A stretch of DNA of 46,523 nt from Rhodobacterales bacterium (GCA_021155205.1 JAJNPS010000051.1:1-46523), one strand, 5' to 3'; numbered from the stretch's first letter, positions 31,565-38,963 are shown. Notes: generated by a model not told the origin, from the sequence alone. Program-made: numbers and translations.

Positions 31565-32143
31565 ATGAAGGTCGCAATCCACATCGACAACCTGGTTCTG
31601 AACTTGGACGCTCCGCAGCCGGCGGCCAACGAATCCCTGACTGCCGTCCTGCCGATCAACGGCATCGCCCTACCCGCCATCGGCGAAAAGTGGTTGGAAC
31701 AGGGAGGCCTCTTCGCCGGCATGATGCGTGGCATCGATGGCGGGCCGGACTACTACCTGATCGTCGCCCCCGCCGAAGCGGGAGAAATCGAGGAGATCGA
31801 ATGGGGCGGACGCGGAGAGGCCGAGGACGGCGCATGCCACGACCAGGACGGCCTGGGCAACACGATCGCGCTCGCTCAGAGCGCGATCGATCACCCCGCC
31901 GCCGAATGGGCGATGGGCCTCGATATCAACGGCCATGCCGACTGGTATCTCCCGAGCCGACGGGAAGCGCGGCTGATGGCGGCCAACGTGCCAGACCTGT
32001 TCAAGCCGGAATGGTACTGGACCAGTACGCAGTACTCGGCCTACTACGCCTGGGTCCAGGGCTTCGTAGATGGCAGTCAGGACATCGACGTCAAGGCCAA
32101 CAGGTCCCGGGCCCGTGCCGTCCGCAGATTCCTTACCCCTTGA
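31565..32143 (+). CDS. DGR target protein 2, DUF1566/lectin-like
   Basis: A 192-aa protein, starting MKVAIHIDNLVLNLDAPQPA. The N-terminal half is different from target 1, but the C-terminal half is alike: GLDINGHADWYLPSRREARL (about residues 118-137), then WYWTSTQYSAYYAWVQGFVD and RARAVRRFLTP. VR2 (32027-32131) forms the end. It likely arose by duplication with target 1, with the N-terminal part replaced or diverged. GGAG lies ten bases before the ATG. There is no signal peptide. Ligand unknown. Confidence 0.85.
   Translation: MKVAIHIDNLVLNLDAPQPAANESLTAVLPINGIALPAIGEKWLEQGGLFAGMMRGIDGGPDYYLIVAPAEAGEIEEIEWGGRGEAEDGACHDQDGLGNTIALAQSAIDHPAAEWAMGLDINGHADWYLPSRREARLMAANVPDLFKPEWYWTSTQYSAYYAWVQGFVDGSQDIDVKANRSRARAVRRFLTP
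32027..32131 (+). repeat. DGR variable region VR2
   Basis: These 105 bp align to the TR without gaps. There are 11 differences (5 A to T, 4 A to G, 2 A to C), all at TR adenines; all 74 non-adenine positions match. It encodes the C-terminal domain of target 2. Confidence 0.97.
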
Positions 32144-32170
32144 GCCCTTCAACCATTTAACCGAGCGTCC

Positions 32171-32201
32171 ACGGCGCGCAGCGCCGTTCGCGTGAAATTT
32201 T
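32171..32201 (+). promoter_or_regulatory. Hairpin and repeat downstream of VR2
   Basis: The same 7-bp-stem hairpin as after VR1 (32171-32187), 39 bp past VR2, inside a 31-bp repeat with one mismatch. The Avd-like ATG follows at once at 32202, so the repeat is also that gene's leader; a Shine-Dalgarno is not obvious. Confidence 0.75.
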
Positions 32202-32609
32202 ATGGCCCTGCACACCACCCTCCCCATCCACAAGGCCGGCTACGACCTATACGGCGTCATCGTCGACATGGTCCGCAACCTGCCACGCAGCGTCAAACGC
32301 ACATTGGGCGATCGCATGGAGGATCGCTCGATGGAGTTGCTCTTGCTCGTCGGCCGTGCCAATACCGCCGATAACAAGGTGCCGTTCATTGAAGAGCTGC
32401 TCGAGCAGCTGCAGGCCATCGAACTGATGCTGCGCACCTGCCTCGACAAACGCTTCATCTCGCGCGGCCAGTGGGCCAGGGCCATCGAAATTACCGACAG
32501 CATCGGCAAGCAGGCCGGAGGATGGCGCAAGCAATCCGCGCGCGCAGCTGGCCCCACACCGCCGATGTCCGACCAACCCAGCCTTTTCGCGGCATCGCCT
32601 GCTGCATGA
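32202..32609 (+). CDS. avd: Avd-like DGR accessory protein
   Basis: A 135-aa, helical, basic protein, starting MALHTTLPIHKAGYDLYGVI. The helical pattern (DLYGVIVDMVRNLPRSVKRT, then LLLLVGRANTADNKVPFIEE, and LEQLQAIELMLRTCLDKRFI) matches the Avd / 23S rRNA intervening-sequence four-helix-bundle family. Avd forms a barrel-shaped pentamer that binds the reverse transcriptase and nucleic acid and is needed for mutagenic retrohoming. Position between VR and TR/RT agrees with BPP-1. The C-terminal 25 residues are Ala/Pro/Ser-rich. Confidence 0.85.
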   Translation: MALHTTLPIHKAGYDLYGVIVDMVRNLPRSVKRTLGDRMEDRSMELLLLVGRANTADNKVPFIEELLEQLQAIELMLRTCLDKRFISRGQWARAIEITDSIGKQAGGWRKQSARAAGPTPPMSDQPSLFAASPAA

Positions 32610-32781
32610 CTGTCATGGCAATCATGCCCGTGCGTATTTTGAATCTGGTCGCGCCGCTGGCCCCCTGGGCCACCGCCATGCGCATTGAGGGAACCACCAG
32701 CTGCGGCTGGCGACGGCCCAGCGCAATGCGTCCGCTGATCGGCTTCGGCCTTCGGCGAGCCCATGTAGATAGCGCGATTCG

Positions 32782-32886
32782 ACGCAGTACTCGGCCAACA
32801 ACGCCTGGATCCAGGACTTCGAAGATGGCAATCAGAACAACGACGACAAGGACAACAGGTACCGGGCCCGTGCCGTCCGCAGATTC
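32782..32886 (+). repeat. DGR template repeat TR
   Basis: The 105-bp template of VR1 and VR2. It holds 31 adenines; 6 of the codons in the VR reading frame are AAC or AAT, which give the widest amino-acid choice when A is randomised. The 24 bp at its 3' end (32863-32886) are unchanged in both VRs. No hairpin of the VR type follows. The start codons possible for the RT (32825, 32870) lie inside it. Confidence 0.97.
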
Positions 32887-34027
32887 ATCCGCCGCCCCCT
32901 TCTCCCTCGAGGACCTGCTGCAGGCCTACCTCGATTGCCGCCGCAGCAAGCGCCGCAGCCGCACTGCGCTGGAGTTCGAGGAGCACCTGGAGCGCAACCT
33001 CTTGGCCCTCTACGAGGAGCTGCAGAGCGGCCGCTACATACCAGGCCGCTCGATCTGCTTCGTCGTGACGCATCCGAAACCGCGCGAAGTCTGGGCGGCA
33101 TCATTCCGCGATCGCGTCGTGCACCACCTCCTCTACAACCATATCGCCGACCGATTCCATCGGCGGTTCATCGCCGGCAGCTGCGCCTGCATCCCGGGTC
33201 GCGGGACGCTTTATGCCGTCCGGCGCCTCGAGCACGACGTCCGCTCCATCACCGAGAACTGGGCACACCGCGCCTTCTATCTTAAGTGCGACCTGGCCAA
33301 CTTCTTCGTCTCGATCCATAAGCCGACACTGCATGACCAGCTGGCGACGAGGATTCACGAACCATGGTGGCGGCAACTGGCCGAGGTCGTGCTGTTCCAT
33401 GACCCACGGGTCGACGTCGACGTACGTTGCCCGCCGCAGCTGCTGCAGCTGGTCCCGCGCCACAAGAGCCTGTTCACCGCGCCCGACGACCGGGGCCTGC
33501 CGATCGGCAATCTCAGCAGCCAGTTTTTCGCGAACGTCTATCTGGATGCGTTGGACCAGCATTGCAAGCACCGGCTGCGCACGCGCTACTACACCCGGTA
33601 CGTCGACGACTTCGTCATTCTGCATCGGTCGGCGCGGCGGCTGAAGGAATGCCTCCAGGATATCGAGCGATTCCTGCCCGAGACACTCGGCGTGCATCTG
33701 AATCCGCGCAAGACGATCCTGCAGCCCGTCGATCGCGGCGTGGACTTCGTGGGATGCGTCGTGAAGCCCTGGCGCACCACCGTCCGCCGTCGAGTCATCG
33801 CGACAGCCGTGCACCGGCTCGAGCACATGCACCCGGACCAGGCCCTGGCGACCGCGAACAGCTACCTCGGCCTGACACGCCACCACGCGGCCCACGTCCA
33901 GCGCACCCGCATCGCCCGAGCGGCCAAGTTGCTCGGACACCCTATCGCCGGATCCCTGACGAAGGTCTACCCGGTACTCCACCGTGCCAGCGGCACTCCC
34001 TCTACGGAGAAATCTCATGACGAATGA
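32870..34027 (+). CDS. DGR reverse transcriptase
   Basis: A 385-aa protein if the GTG at 32870 is used; ATG at 32825 would add 15 residues. Motifs: a DGR-type N-terminus (LLQAYLDCRRSKRRSRTALE), FYLKCDLANFFVSI with the first catalytic Asp, IGNLSSQFFANVYLDALD (DGR-type SQ in place of the SP seen in other RTs), RYVDDFVILH with the catalytic YVDD, and a helical thumb. The RT copies the TR RNA with errors at adenines and the cDNA replaces VR sequence. The open frame continues upstream to 32471 but only through avd and the TR. The stop overlaps the start of the next gene. Confidence 0.95.
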   Translation: MPSADSSAAPFSLEDLLQAYLDCRRSKRRSRTALEFEEHLERNLLALYEELQSGRYIPGRSICFVVTHPKPREVWAASFRDRVVHHLLYNHIADRFHRRFIAGSCACIPGRGTLYAVRRLEHDVRSITENWAHRAFYLKCDLANFFVSIHKPTLHDQLATRIHEPWWRQLAEVVLFHDPRVDVDVRCPPQLLQLVPRHKSLFTAPDDRGLPIGNLSSQFFANVYLDALDQHCKHRLRTRYYTRYVDDFVILHRSARRLKECLQDIERFLPETLGVHLNPRKTILQPVDRGVDFVGCVVKPWRTTVRRRVIATAVHRLEHMHPDQALATANSYLGLTRHHAAHVQRTRIARAAKLLGHPIAGSLTKVYPVLHRASGTPSTEKSHDE

Positions 34028-35225
34028 CACGATAAAACAAGCCGTCGCGGCCATTCGCGCCGGCGCCAAACAATGGATCACGGATGCCGGCGCAACCGCC
34101 CAGGATGATGGCACGGTTGAATGGTATGGCGATGCCGAGGCTCAGGCCGAGTACCAGCGACTAATTAATCTGGCATCCGCACTCGAAGCCGAAGCTACCC
34201 CGGCACCAGCGGCCCATATTGATAGCGATGCAGTCGATCACTTCGCCGCGCATCTGCAGCGCCAACGCGACTTCAGCGAACGGACCTTCGGCCCAGGTCA
34301 GCGCACGAAAGGTGTATGCGATCACATCCGTAAGGAGCTGCTGGAGGTCGAGTCCTCACCCGAGGACCTGACCGAGTGGATCGACGTGGTCATCCTGGCC
34401 CTGGACGGCGCATGGCGCACGGGCGCCAGCCCCGCGCAGATTATCGACGCCATTGTCGCTAAGCAGGCCGTGAACGAGGGTCGTCACTGGCCAGACTGGC
34501 GCACCATGGACCCGAACAAGGCCATCGAGCACGCCCGCTTGGGCGAGGCCGCCCCGCAGCCAGCAGTCCAGGCTGCGCCAGCCGCGAGTGCGGAGCCGGT
34601 GGCGTGGCTTGTTGACTGGCCCGACGAACCAGAGCTGGGCCACTATCTGGCCGAAGCGCCGGCTGACATCGATAGCGGCCGCAGCCGGGCGCTGGTGTTC
34701 CGTGACGCCGCCCACGCACCGCAGAACGACCTGTTCGCGCAGATCCAGGCGGCAAAGGTCGAGGTGGCGGCATGGCCTGCGGAGCGCCGCGATGCCGTTG
34801 TCCTACAAGGCCCGCTGGAAAAAGGCGAGACGGTACAAACGGCCGACACTAGCTACGAAGGCGGCAGCAACCCGCCGAACCGCACGCTGTACTTGCTGAC
34901 CTCGAAACACGGCCTGAACATGGTTGCAGGCGACGACATGCGCCAGCTGCTCGATTTCGGCCGGTCGTGCTGGCAAGCGGGTGCCGCCCAGGCACCGGCC
35001 GCCAATGAGGATGCGCTGGACGCGGCCTTAGAGGCGGTGCGCACGCGCCTGTGCAAAATCCAGAGGTACTCGTTCCTGATCGACGCTCGCGGAAACCTGC
35101 GTCGCACGGCTGACCGAAGTGGCAACTGGATCGAGTTCGATGCCGCGCACAAGTTGTTCGACCCGGTTGTTATGGACGCCGCCATTGCTGCGGACTCGCC
35201 CCTTCGGAAAGGGGGTGAGGGATGA
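34017..35225 (+). CDS. MazG/DUF550-like nucleotide pyrophosphohydrolase
   Basis: A 402-aa protein, starting MTNDTIKQAVAAIRAGAKQW. Residues about 72-165 are a DUF550-type domain: HFAAHLQRQRDFSERTFGPG, IRKELLEVESSPEDLTEWID and VVILALDGAWRTGASPAQII, with the E-x-x-E...D pattern of MazG-like enzymes. Such proteins cut dATP/dGTP to the monophosphate in some phages. The remainder, about residues 190-402, is less defined and resembles phage-encoded accessory sequence. The ATG overlaps the RT stop by 11 nt. Substrate unknown. Confidence 0.7.
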   Translation: MTNDTIKQAVAAIRAGAKQWITDAGATAQDDGTVEWYGDAEAQAEYQRLINLASALEAEATPAPAAHIDSDAVDHFAAHLQRQRDFSERTFGPGQRTKGVCDHIRKELLEVESSPEDLTEWIDVVILALDGAWRTGASPAQIIDAIVAKQAVNEGRHWPDWRTMDPNKAIEHARLGEAAPQPAVQAAPAASAEPVAWLVDWPDEPELGHYLAEAPADIDSGRSRALVFRDAAHAPQNDLFAQIQAAKVEVAAWPAERRDAVVLQGPLEKGETVQTADTSYEGGSNPPNRTLYLLTSKHGLNMVAGDDMRQLLDFGRSCWQAGAAQAPAANEDALDAALEAVRTRLCKIQRYSFLIDARGNLRRTADRSGNWIEFDAAHKLFDPVVMDAAIAADSPLRKGGEG

Positions 35226-35752
35226 GCAGAAGCGGATACAACGACGATTGCGATGATTATTTGGCGCTCGGCCGGTGGCGCGGCATGGTGGCAAGCGCCC
35301 TGCGCGGCAAGCGTGGCCAGGCTTTCCTGAGAGAGCTTGCAGCCGCGATGGACGCCATGCCGGAGAAGAGATTGATCGCCGATGAACTGCAATTCGACGG
35401 CGAGTTCTGCGCACTGGGTGTTGTCGGTGCCGCGCGCGGCATCGACATGGCGACGATCGATCCCGAGGACTACGACCAGGTGGCGGTCACCTTCGGCCTC
35501 GCGGCCTGCATGGTCCAAGAAATCGTCTTCGAAAACGACGAGGCCTTCGATAACTTCGAGTGGGCGGCCATCCCGATTTTTGGCCCTGTGAGGCCCTACT
35601 ACCCCGAATACGGCCGCCACTACGTCACCGTGCGCCAACCCCGCAAAGACGCGGCAGAAGCCCGATGGGTGCACATGCGCGCTTGGGTCCAGAAACAAAT
35701 TGATGCAGCCAGCCTCACGTCTGCAAACAAGACAGAGGCTCCCGATGAATGA
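35222..35752 (+). CDS. Hypothetical phage protein
   Basis: A 176-aa acidic protein, starting MSRSGYNDDCDDYLALGRWR. It has GMVASALRGKRGQAFLRELA, LQFDGEFCALGVVGAARGI and IVFENDEAFDNFEWAAIP. Sequences like this are common in phage accessory regions, with no known role. The ATG overlaps the previous stop by 4 nt. Nothing catalytic is seen. Confidence 0.65.
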   Translation: MSRSGYNDDCDDYLALGRWRGMVASALRGKRGQAFLRELAAAMDAMPEKRLIADELQFDGEFCALGVVGAARGIDMATIDPEDYDQVAVTFGLAACMVQEIVFENDEAFDNFEWAAIPIFGPVRPYYPEYGRHYVTVRQPRKDAAEARWVHMRAWVQKQIDAASLTSANKTEAPDE

Positions 35753-36020
35753 CTCAATCCACCCGCAGGGCACTCCACACTCCCCTGCACAGCGCACCGC
35801 GGCACATATACAGCCTGCAGCGTTTGCACCGGTATGCCTCGCCACCGGCCATCGCTGCCAACATACGCGGCAGCACCCACGGCGTTGGGCGCAGATCGGG
35901 ATACGGCTCGACGGTGGACGCCAGGCCGATCATTGCCTGGCATTGGGGGCAGCGGGTTTCCATTCGGCGATGATAGCCGGCCACAGTGCCGATCGCGCAA
36001 GCAAGACGGAGGGAGCGTAA
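35745..36020 (+). CDS. Uncertain ORF between early gene and excisionase
   Basis: A 91-aa frame, starting MNDSIHPQGTPHSPAQRTAA, overlapping both neighbours by a few bases (8 nt with the previous stop, TAATG with excisionase). The coupling favours it, but the composition is His/Ala/Arg-rich and shows no fold, and a minus-strand frame with two CxxC pairs covers the same DNA (35754-35963). Only one of the two is likely real. Confidence 0.35.
   Translation: MNDSIHPQGTPHSPAQRTAAHIQPAAFAPVCLATGHRCQHTRQHPRRWAQIGIRLDGGRQADHCLALGAAGFHSAMIAGHSADRASKTEGA
35754..35963 (-). CDS. Possible zinc-ribbon protein on minus strand
   Basis: A 69-aa frame, starting METRCPQCQAMIGLASTVEP, with CPQC near the start and YRCKRCRLYMCRGALC near the end. 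Two CxxC pairs about 40 residues apart suggest a zinc ribbon. It reads against the surrounding plus-strand operon. It competes with a plus-strand ORF of similar length. The Cys spacing makes it the more protein-like of the two. Confidence 0.42.
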   Translation of the reverse strand: METRCPQCQAMIGLASTVEPYPDLRPTPWVLPRMLAAMAGGEAYRCKRCRLYMCRGALCRGVWSALRVD

Positions 36021-36259
36021 TGGTCACGCTCGAAGAAACCAAGCTCCAGGCAATGCTGGAAGAGGCTGCACGCCGCGGCGCGCAAATGGCCATCGATGAC
36101 CTGGTCTGCTACCACCTCAAGGACGCGGCCGAGCGCCTGGGCATCAGCTACAACACCCTGGCCAAGCGCATCCGAGAGGGGAAGATCCACGCGATCGACG
36201 GTCGCGTGACGGGAGCAGAAATCCGCCGCTACCTATCCCAACAGATCAGCAATCGATGA
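36020..36259 (+). CDS. Excisionase-like HTH protein
   Basis: A 79-aa protein, starting MVTLEETKLQAMLEEAARRG. YHLKDAAERLGISYNTLAKRI followed by REGKIHAIDGRVTGAEIRRY is a MerR-like winged HTH (HTH_17) as in many phage excisionases. GGAGGG lies five bases upstream of the ATG. It is next to the integrase, convergent with a 27-bp overlap of the 3' ends. As last gene of the plus operon it would be made on induction, when excision is needed. Confidence 0.75.
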   Translation: MVTLEETKLQAMLEEAARRGAQMAIDDLVCYHLKDAAERLGISYNTLAKRIREGKIHAIDGRVTGAEIRRYLSQQISNR

Positions 36260-37216
36260 CGCGGTGGGGTTGTAGTAGGTCAGGGCTTGCCGCGTTTCCG
36301 ACCAGCCGAAGACCTTGCACAAGGTCAGCACGTCGACCTTCTTGGATAGCATCGTTGCCGCAGTGTGCCGGGTATCGTGCCAGGTGAAGCCAGACAGGCC
36401 CGCCCGCGCCCGATATTTCCGGAAGAGCGCGTCCAGGCTGGCCGTCTTCAGGCCGAAGACCAATTGATCATCCCAGCCTCGCATGCGTTCGATCAGCGGC
36501 TTGGCGCGGCTGGACAAAGGAACATCCCGAGCGGTGCCATTCTTCGTGATCGGCAGGTGGACATGGCGGTCATACACCTCGCTCCACGTCAGTGAGCAGA
36601 GCTCTCCAGCGCGCATACCCGTCCTCAGCGCCACCAGCATGCAGACAGCCACGGCCTCGGCCGTCGTGGCCACCCTGCCGCGACGCCGATATCCCATTTG
36701 CCTCAGCAGTGCCCGGATCTCCCGCCAGTGCAACGTTCGGGTGCGGTGCCGCGCCTCCTGCGGCTTGCGGATGTCTCGGCACGGGTTCTTATCGATCAGG
36801 CCCCATTCGAGCCGCGCAGCCTCAAATACTGCTCCCAGCAGCGCCAGCTCCCGCAGGACGCTCGAGCCGGTTACCTGCTTCAGCCTGGCGTCTCGGAAAT
36901 CGGCAATGTGCTGGGGCGTGACATCGGCAATTGGGGCATCCAGGGGCAATTTGTGGCCCTCGAACGCGGCCAGGCGAATCTGTTCCCAGCGTTCGCCGCG
37001 CTTGGAGGGCGAAACCTCTTCGCCGTAGCGCCGCAGGACTTGTTTCAGCGTGGTTTGCTTGCCCTTCGGGATCTTGCGGCCGGCCACAATCTCAGCCTCG
37101 CGCTTTGCCGACCACTCCACAGCCTCGCGCCGGGAGGGAAACATCTGGCTGTCGCGCACGCCCAATTTCTTGATCTGGACGCGGTAGCCGCCTTCGACTT
37201 TCTGGATGCTGGCCAT
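36233..37216 (-). CDS. int: Tyrosine recombinase integrase
   Basis: A 327-aa protein, starting MASIQKVEGGYRVQIKKLGV. An AP2-like arm-binding start is followed by a core-binding domain (RYGEEVSPSKRGERWEQIRL), then the catalytic domain: Arg in ALRTGMRAGELCSL, Lys in TKNGTARDVPLS, His-x-x-Arg in WHDTRHTAATML, and the Tyr in RQALTYYNPT. The His before the Tyr is replaced by a Trp in FGWSETRQ, as in some members. The gene reads away from tRNA-Leu, whose 3' end lies 138 bp upstream and is the likely attachment site. Confidence 0.93.
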   Translation of the reverse strand: MASIQKVEGGYRVQIKKLGVRDSQMFPSRREAVEWSAKREAEIVAGRKIPKGKQTTLKQVLRRYGEEVSPSKRGERWEQIRLAAFEGHKLPLDAPIADVTPQHIADFRDARLKQVTGSSVLRELALLGAVFEAARLEWGLIDKNPCRDIRKPQEARHRTRTLHWREIRALLRQMGYRRRGRVATTAEAVAVCMLVALRTGMRAGELCSLTWSEVYDRHVHLPITKNGTARDVPLSSRAKPLIERMRGWDDQLVFGLKTASLDALFRKYRARAGLSGFTWHDTRHTAATMLSKKVDVLTLCKVFGWSETRQALTYYNPTASSIADLLG

Positions 37217-37299
37217 GGGGCATCGGCTGGGGCATCCGTGGGGCCGGCGGTTAGCAAAATTTGCGTACCGGCTCTCAGAAAAACTCAGATGCCCCGTGT

Positions 37300-37345
37300 A
37301 ATCCGTTGATTTTGATGATTTTTGATTCTATACGATCAACGGATT
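37300..37345. repeat. 11-bp inverted repeat near attachment site
   Basis: AATCCGTTGAT (37300-37310) and ATCAACGGATT (37335-37345) are perfect inverted arms 24 bp apart, 9 bp from the tRNA 3' end. They may be integrase arm sites or a tRNA terminator. The loop is AT-rich. Confidence 0.5.
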
Positions 37346-37354
37346 TCAAAAACA

Positions 37355-37439
37355 TGGTGCCGTCGGCGAGACTCGAACTCGCACAGCTTTCGCCACTACC
37401 CCCTCAAGATAGCGTGTCTACCAATTTCACCACGACGGC
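37355..37439 (-). tRNA. tRNA-Leu (GAG), probable attachment site
   Basis: The minus strand folds as a class II tRNA. The acceptor pairs GCCGTCG with CGACGGC, followed by A and an encoded CCA. The anticodon arm is CTATC-TTGAGGG-GGTAG, giving anticodon GAG (Leu). A long variable arm follows, and the T-arm carries GTTCGAGTC. The 85-nt length fits tRNA-Leu. The integrase gene lies beside the 3' end, where tRNA-using phages recombine. Confidence 0.93.
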
Positions 37440-37492
37440 TTGCGTGAGCCCGCTAGTATATAACATTTGCCGGCCCGTCAGCGGAATTCCCT

Positions 37493-37909
37493 TCAGTTTT
37501 TCTGAGCGGGCGCCTCGGGCTGGGCAGGGGCCGCAGGCGGCGTGGCGGGCACCGACGGGACCGATGCGTCGGGAGCCGCCGGGGCCGGCGCGGGTGTGCT
37601 GCCGGGGACCGCGGGTACCGACAGGTCGGCGGGATGGCTTTCCATGACCCCGCCTTGCGAAGCGGCGGGAGCCGGACGGCCCAGGTAGGCCAGCGCGGCG
37701 GTGGAAATGAAGAAGACGACCGCCGCCCACTTGGTGGTGCGCGACAGGAAGTTGGCCGCGCCAGCGGCGCCGAACAGGCTGCCGGCGGAGCCGCCACCGA
37801 AGGCGGAGCCCATGTCGGCGCCCTTGCCCTGCTGAAGCAGGACCAGGACGATGATCGTCAGGGCGGAGACAACCTGCACGATCAGCAGGACAGTAAGCAT
37901 TACGGACAT
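37493..37909 (-). CDS. secG: Preprotein translocase subunit SecG
   Basis: A 138-aa protein, starting MSVMLTVLLIVQVVSALTII. The first transmembrane helix, then VLVLLQQGKGADMGSAFGGG and the second helix (KWAAVVFFISTAALAYLG) match SecG. The C-terminal 60 residues are Pro/Ala-rich, as is usual for SecG from Bordetella-like species. It works with SecYE in protein export through the inner membrane. It starts one base after the tpiA stop and precedes tRNA-Leu. Confidence 0.95.
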   Translation of the reverse strand: MSVMLTVLLIVQVVSALTIIVLVLLQQGKGADMGSAFGGGSAGSLFGAAGAANFLSRTTKWAAVVFFISTAALAYLGRPAPAASQGGVMESHPADLSVPAVPGSTPAPAPAAPDASVPSVPATPPAAPAQPEAPAQKN

Positions 37910-38689
37910 TCAAGCACTCCGGGTTATGGCGCCCGCCTCGGCGATGCGCAGGAAGTCTTCGGCCACCAGCGAGGCGCCGCCTATCAGGCCGCCGTCGATA
38001 TCGGGCATGGCGAACAGTTCGGCGGCATTGGCCGCCTTGACGCTGCCGCCGTACAACACGCGCACGCCGGCGCAGTCGATGCCCTGAAGCGCGGCCCGGA
38101 TGGCGGCGTGCACTTCCTGGGCCTGTTCGGGGCTGGCGGTCTTGCCGGTGCCGATCGCCCAGACGGGTTCGTAGGCAACGACCATGGCGGTCACGGCTTC
38201 CCGGCCCAGGGCCAGCACGGGCGCGAGCTGCTCGTCGATGACGGCCAGGGTGCGGCCGGCTTCGCGCTCGGCCAGGGTCTCGCCCACGCAGACGACGGGG
38301 GTCAGGCCGGCGGCCAGCGCCGCCCTGGCCTTGTCGGCCACGAGCTGGCTGGTTTCACCGTGCAGGCTGCGGCGCTCGGAATGGCCAGCCAGCACATAGC
38401 GGCAGCCGAAGTCAGCCAGCATGGCGCCGGACACCTCGCCAGTATAGGCGCCCTGCGGGTGGACGCTGATGTCCTGGGCGCCCCAGGCAACGTCGGAATC
38501 CGTCAGCGCGGACTCGGCCTGGGCCAGGTACGGAAACGGCACGCAGACGCCGACGTCGCAGGCGGCGGCGCCAGAGGATTGGTTCCAGGCGCTGCGTATG
38601 GCCGAGAGCAGCTGGCCGTTGGTGGCCAGCGCGCCGTGCATCTTCCAGTTGCCAAGCACCAGGCGGCGGATATTCTGTTTAGTTGCCAT
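37910..38689 (-). CDS. tpiA: Triosephosphate isomerase
   Basis: A 259-aa protein, starting MATKQNIRRLVLGNWKMHGA. The active site Lys is in GNWKMHG, the His in AGHSERR, and the Glu in AYEPVWAIGTGKTAS; the phosphate loop is GGSVKAANAAELF. It interconverts DHAP and glyceraldehyde 3-phosphate in glycolysis and gluconeogenesis. It forms an operon with secG. The ORF is open upstream but the ATG at 38689 fits the family, and a terminator lies just before it. Confidence 0.97.
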   Translation of the reverse strand: MATKQNIRRLVLGNWKMHGALATNGQLLSAIRSAWNQSSGAAACDVGVCVPFPYLAQAESALTDSDVAWGAQDISVHPQGAYTGEVSGAMLADFGCRYVLAGHSERRSLHGETSQLVADKARAALAAGLTPVVCVGETLAEREAGRTLAVIDEQLAPVLALGREAVTAMVVAYEPVWAIGTGKTASPEQAQEVHAAIRAALQGIDCAGVRVLYGGSVKAANAAELFAMPDIDGGLIGGASLVAEDFLRIAEAGAITRSA

Positions 38690-38701
38690 CGACAAGAATC
38701 G

Positions 38702-38734
38702 AAAAATGCCCGCGTGGACAAAAATATGCGGGCA
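38702..38734 (-). terminator. Intrinsic terminator upstream of tpiA
   Basis: Minus strand TGCCCGC and GCGGGCA (7 bp, 14-nt loop) are followed by TTTTT. It would end transcription from the quinone oxidoreductase before tpiA. Confidence 0.6.
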
Positions 38735-38963
38735 AAACCTCGATTGTATCGACTCCGGCGCACCGCTGCAGCCAATGTCGCAAAAAAGGCCGCCGTGTGG
38801 CCCCCCAGGCCCAGGATGCGGTGGATCGGACTCCGCCGGGTCCACCCTCATCTGCCCCGGGCACCCGGCGCCGGGCCGCCCCAAGGCGGGTCCCGGCCCC
38901 TTGGGGGCTGCCGCCCAGCGGCTGGGGGCTCACCATACAGGGCGCGCGAAGCGCGTAGGGGGC

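Noticed and set aside
32471..32869. Upstream extension of the RT frame
   Set aside because: It overlaps avd and the TR in another frame and has no RT-like sequence; DGR RTs start close to the conserved N-terminal helix.
30893..34027. Identity with the BPP-1 DGR (Mtd, bRT)
   Set aside because: The VR/TR sequence, the target family, the two-target layout and the siphophage context all differ; only the mechanism and gene order of avd-TR-RT are shared.
1..37350. Lysis genes (holin, endolysin, spanin)
   Set aside because: None was recognised in the window; they probably lie left of the tail fibre gene, beyond position 1.
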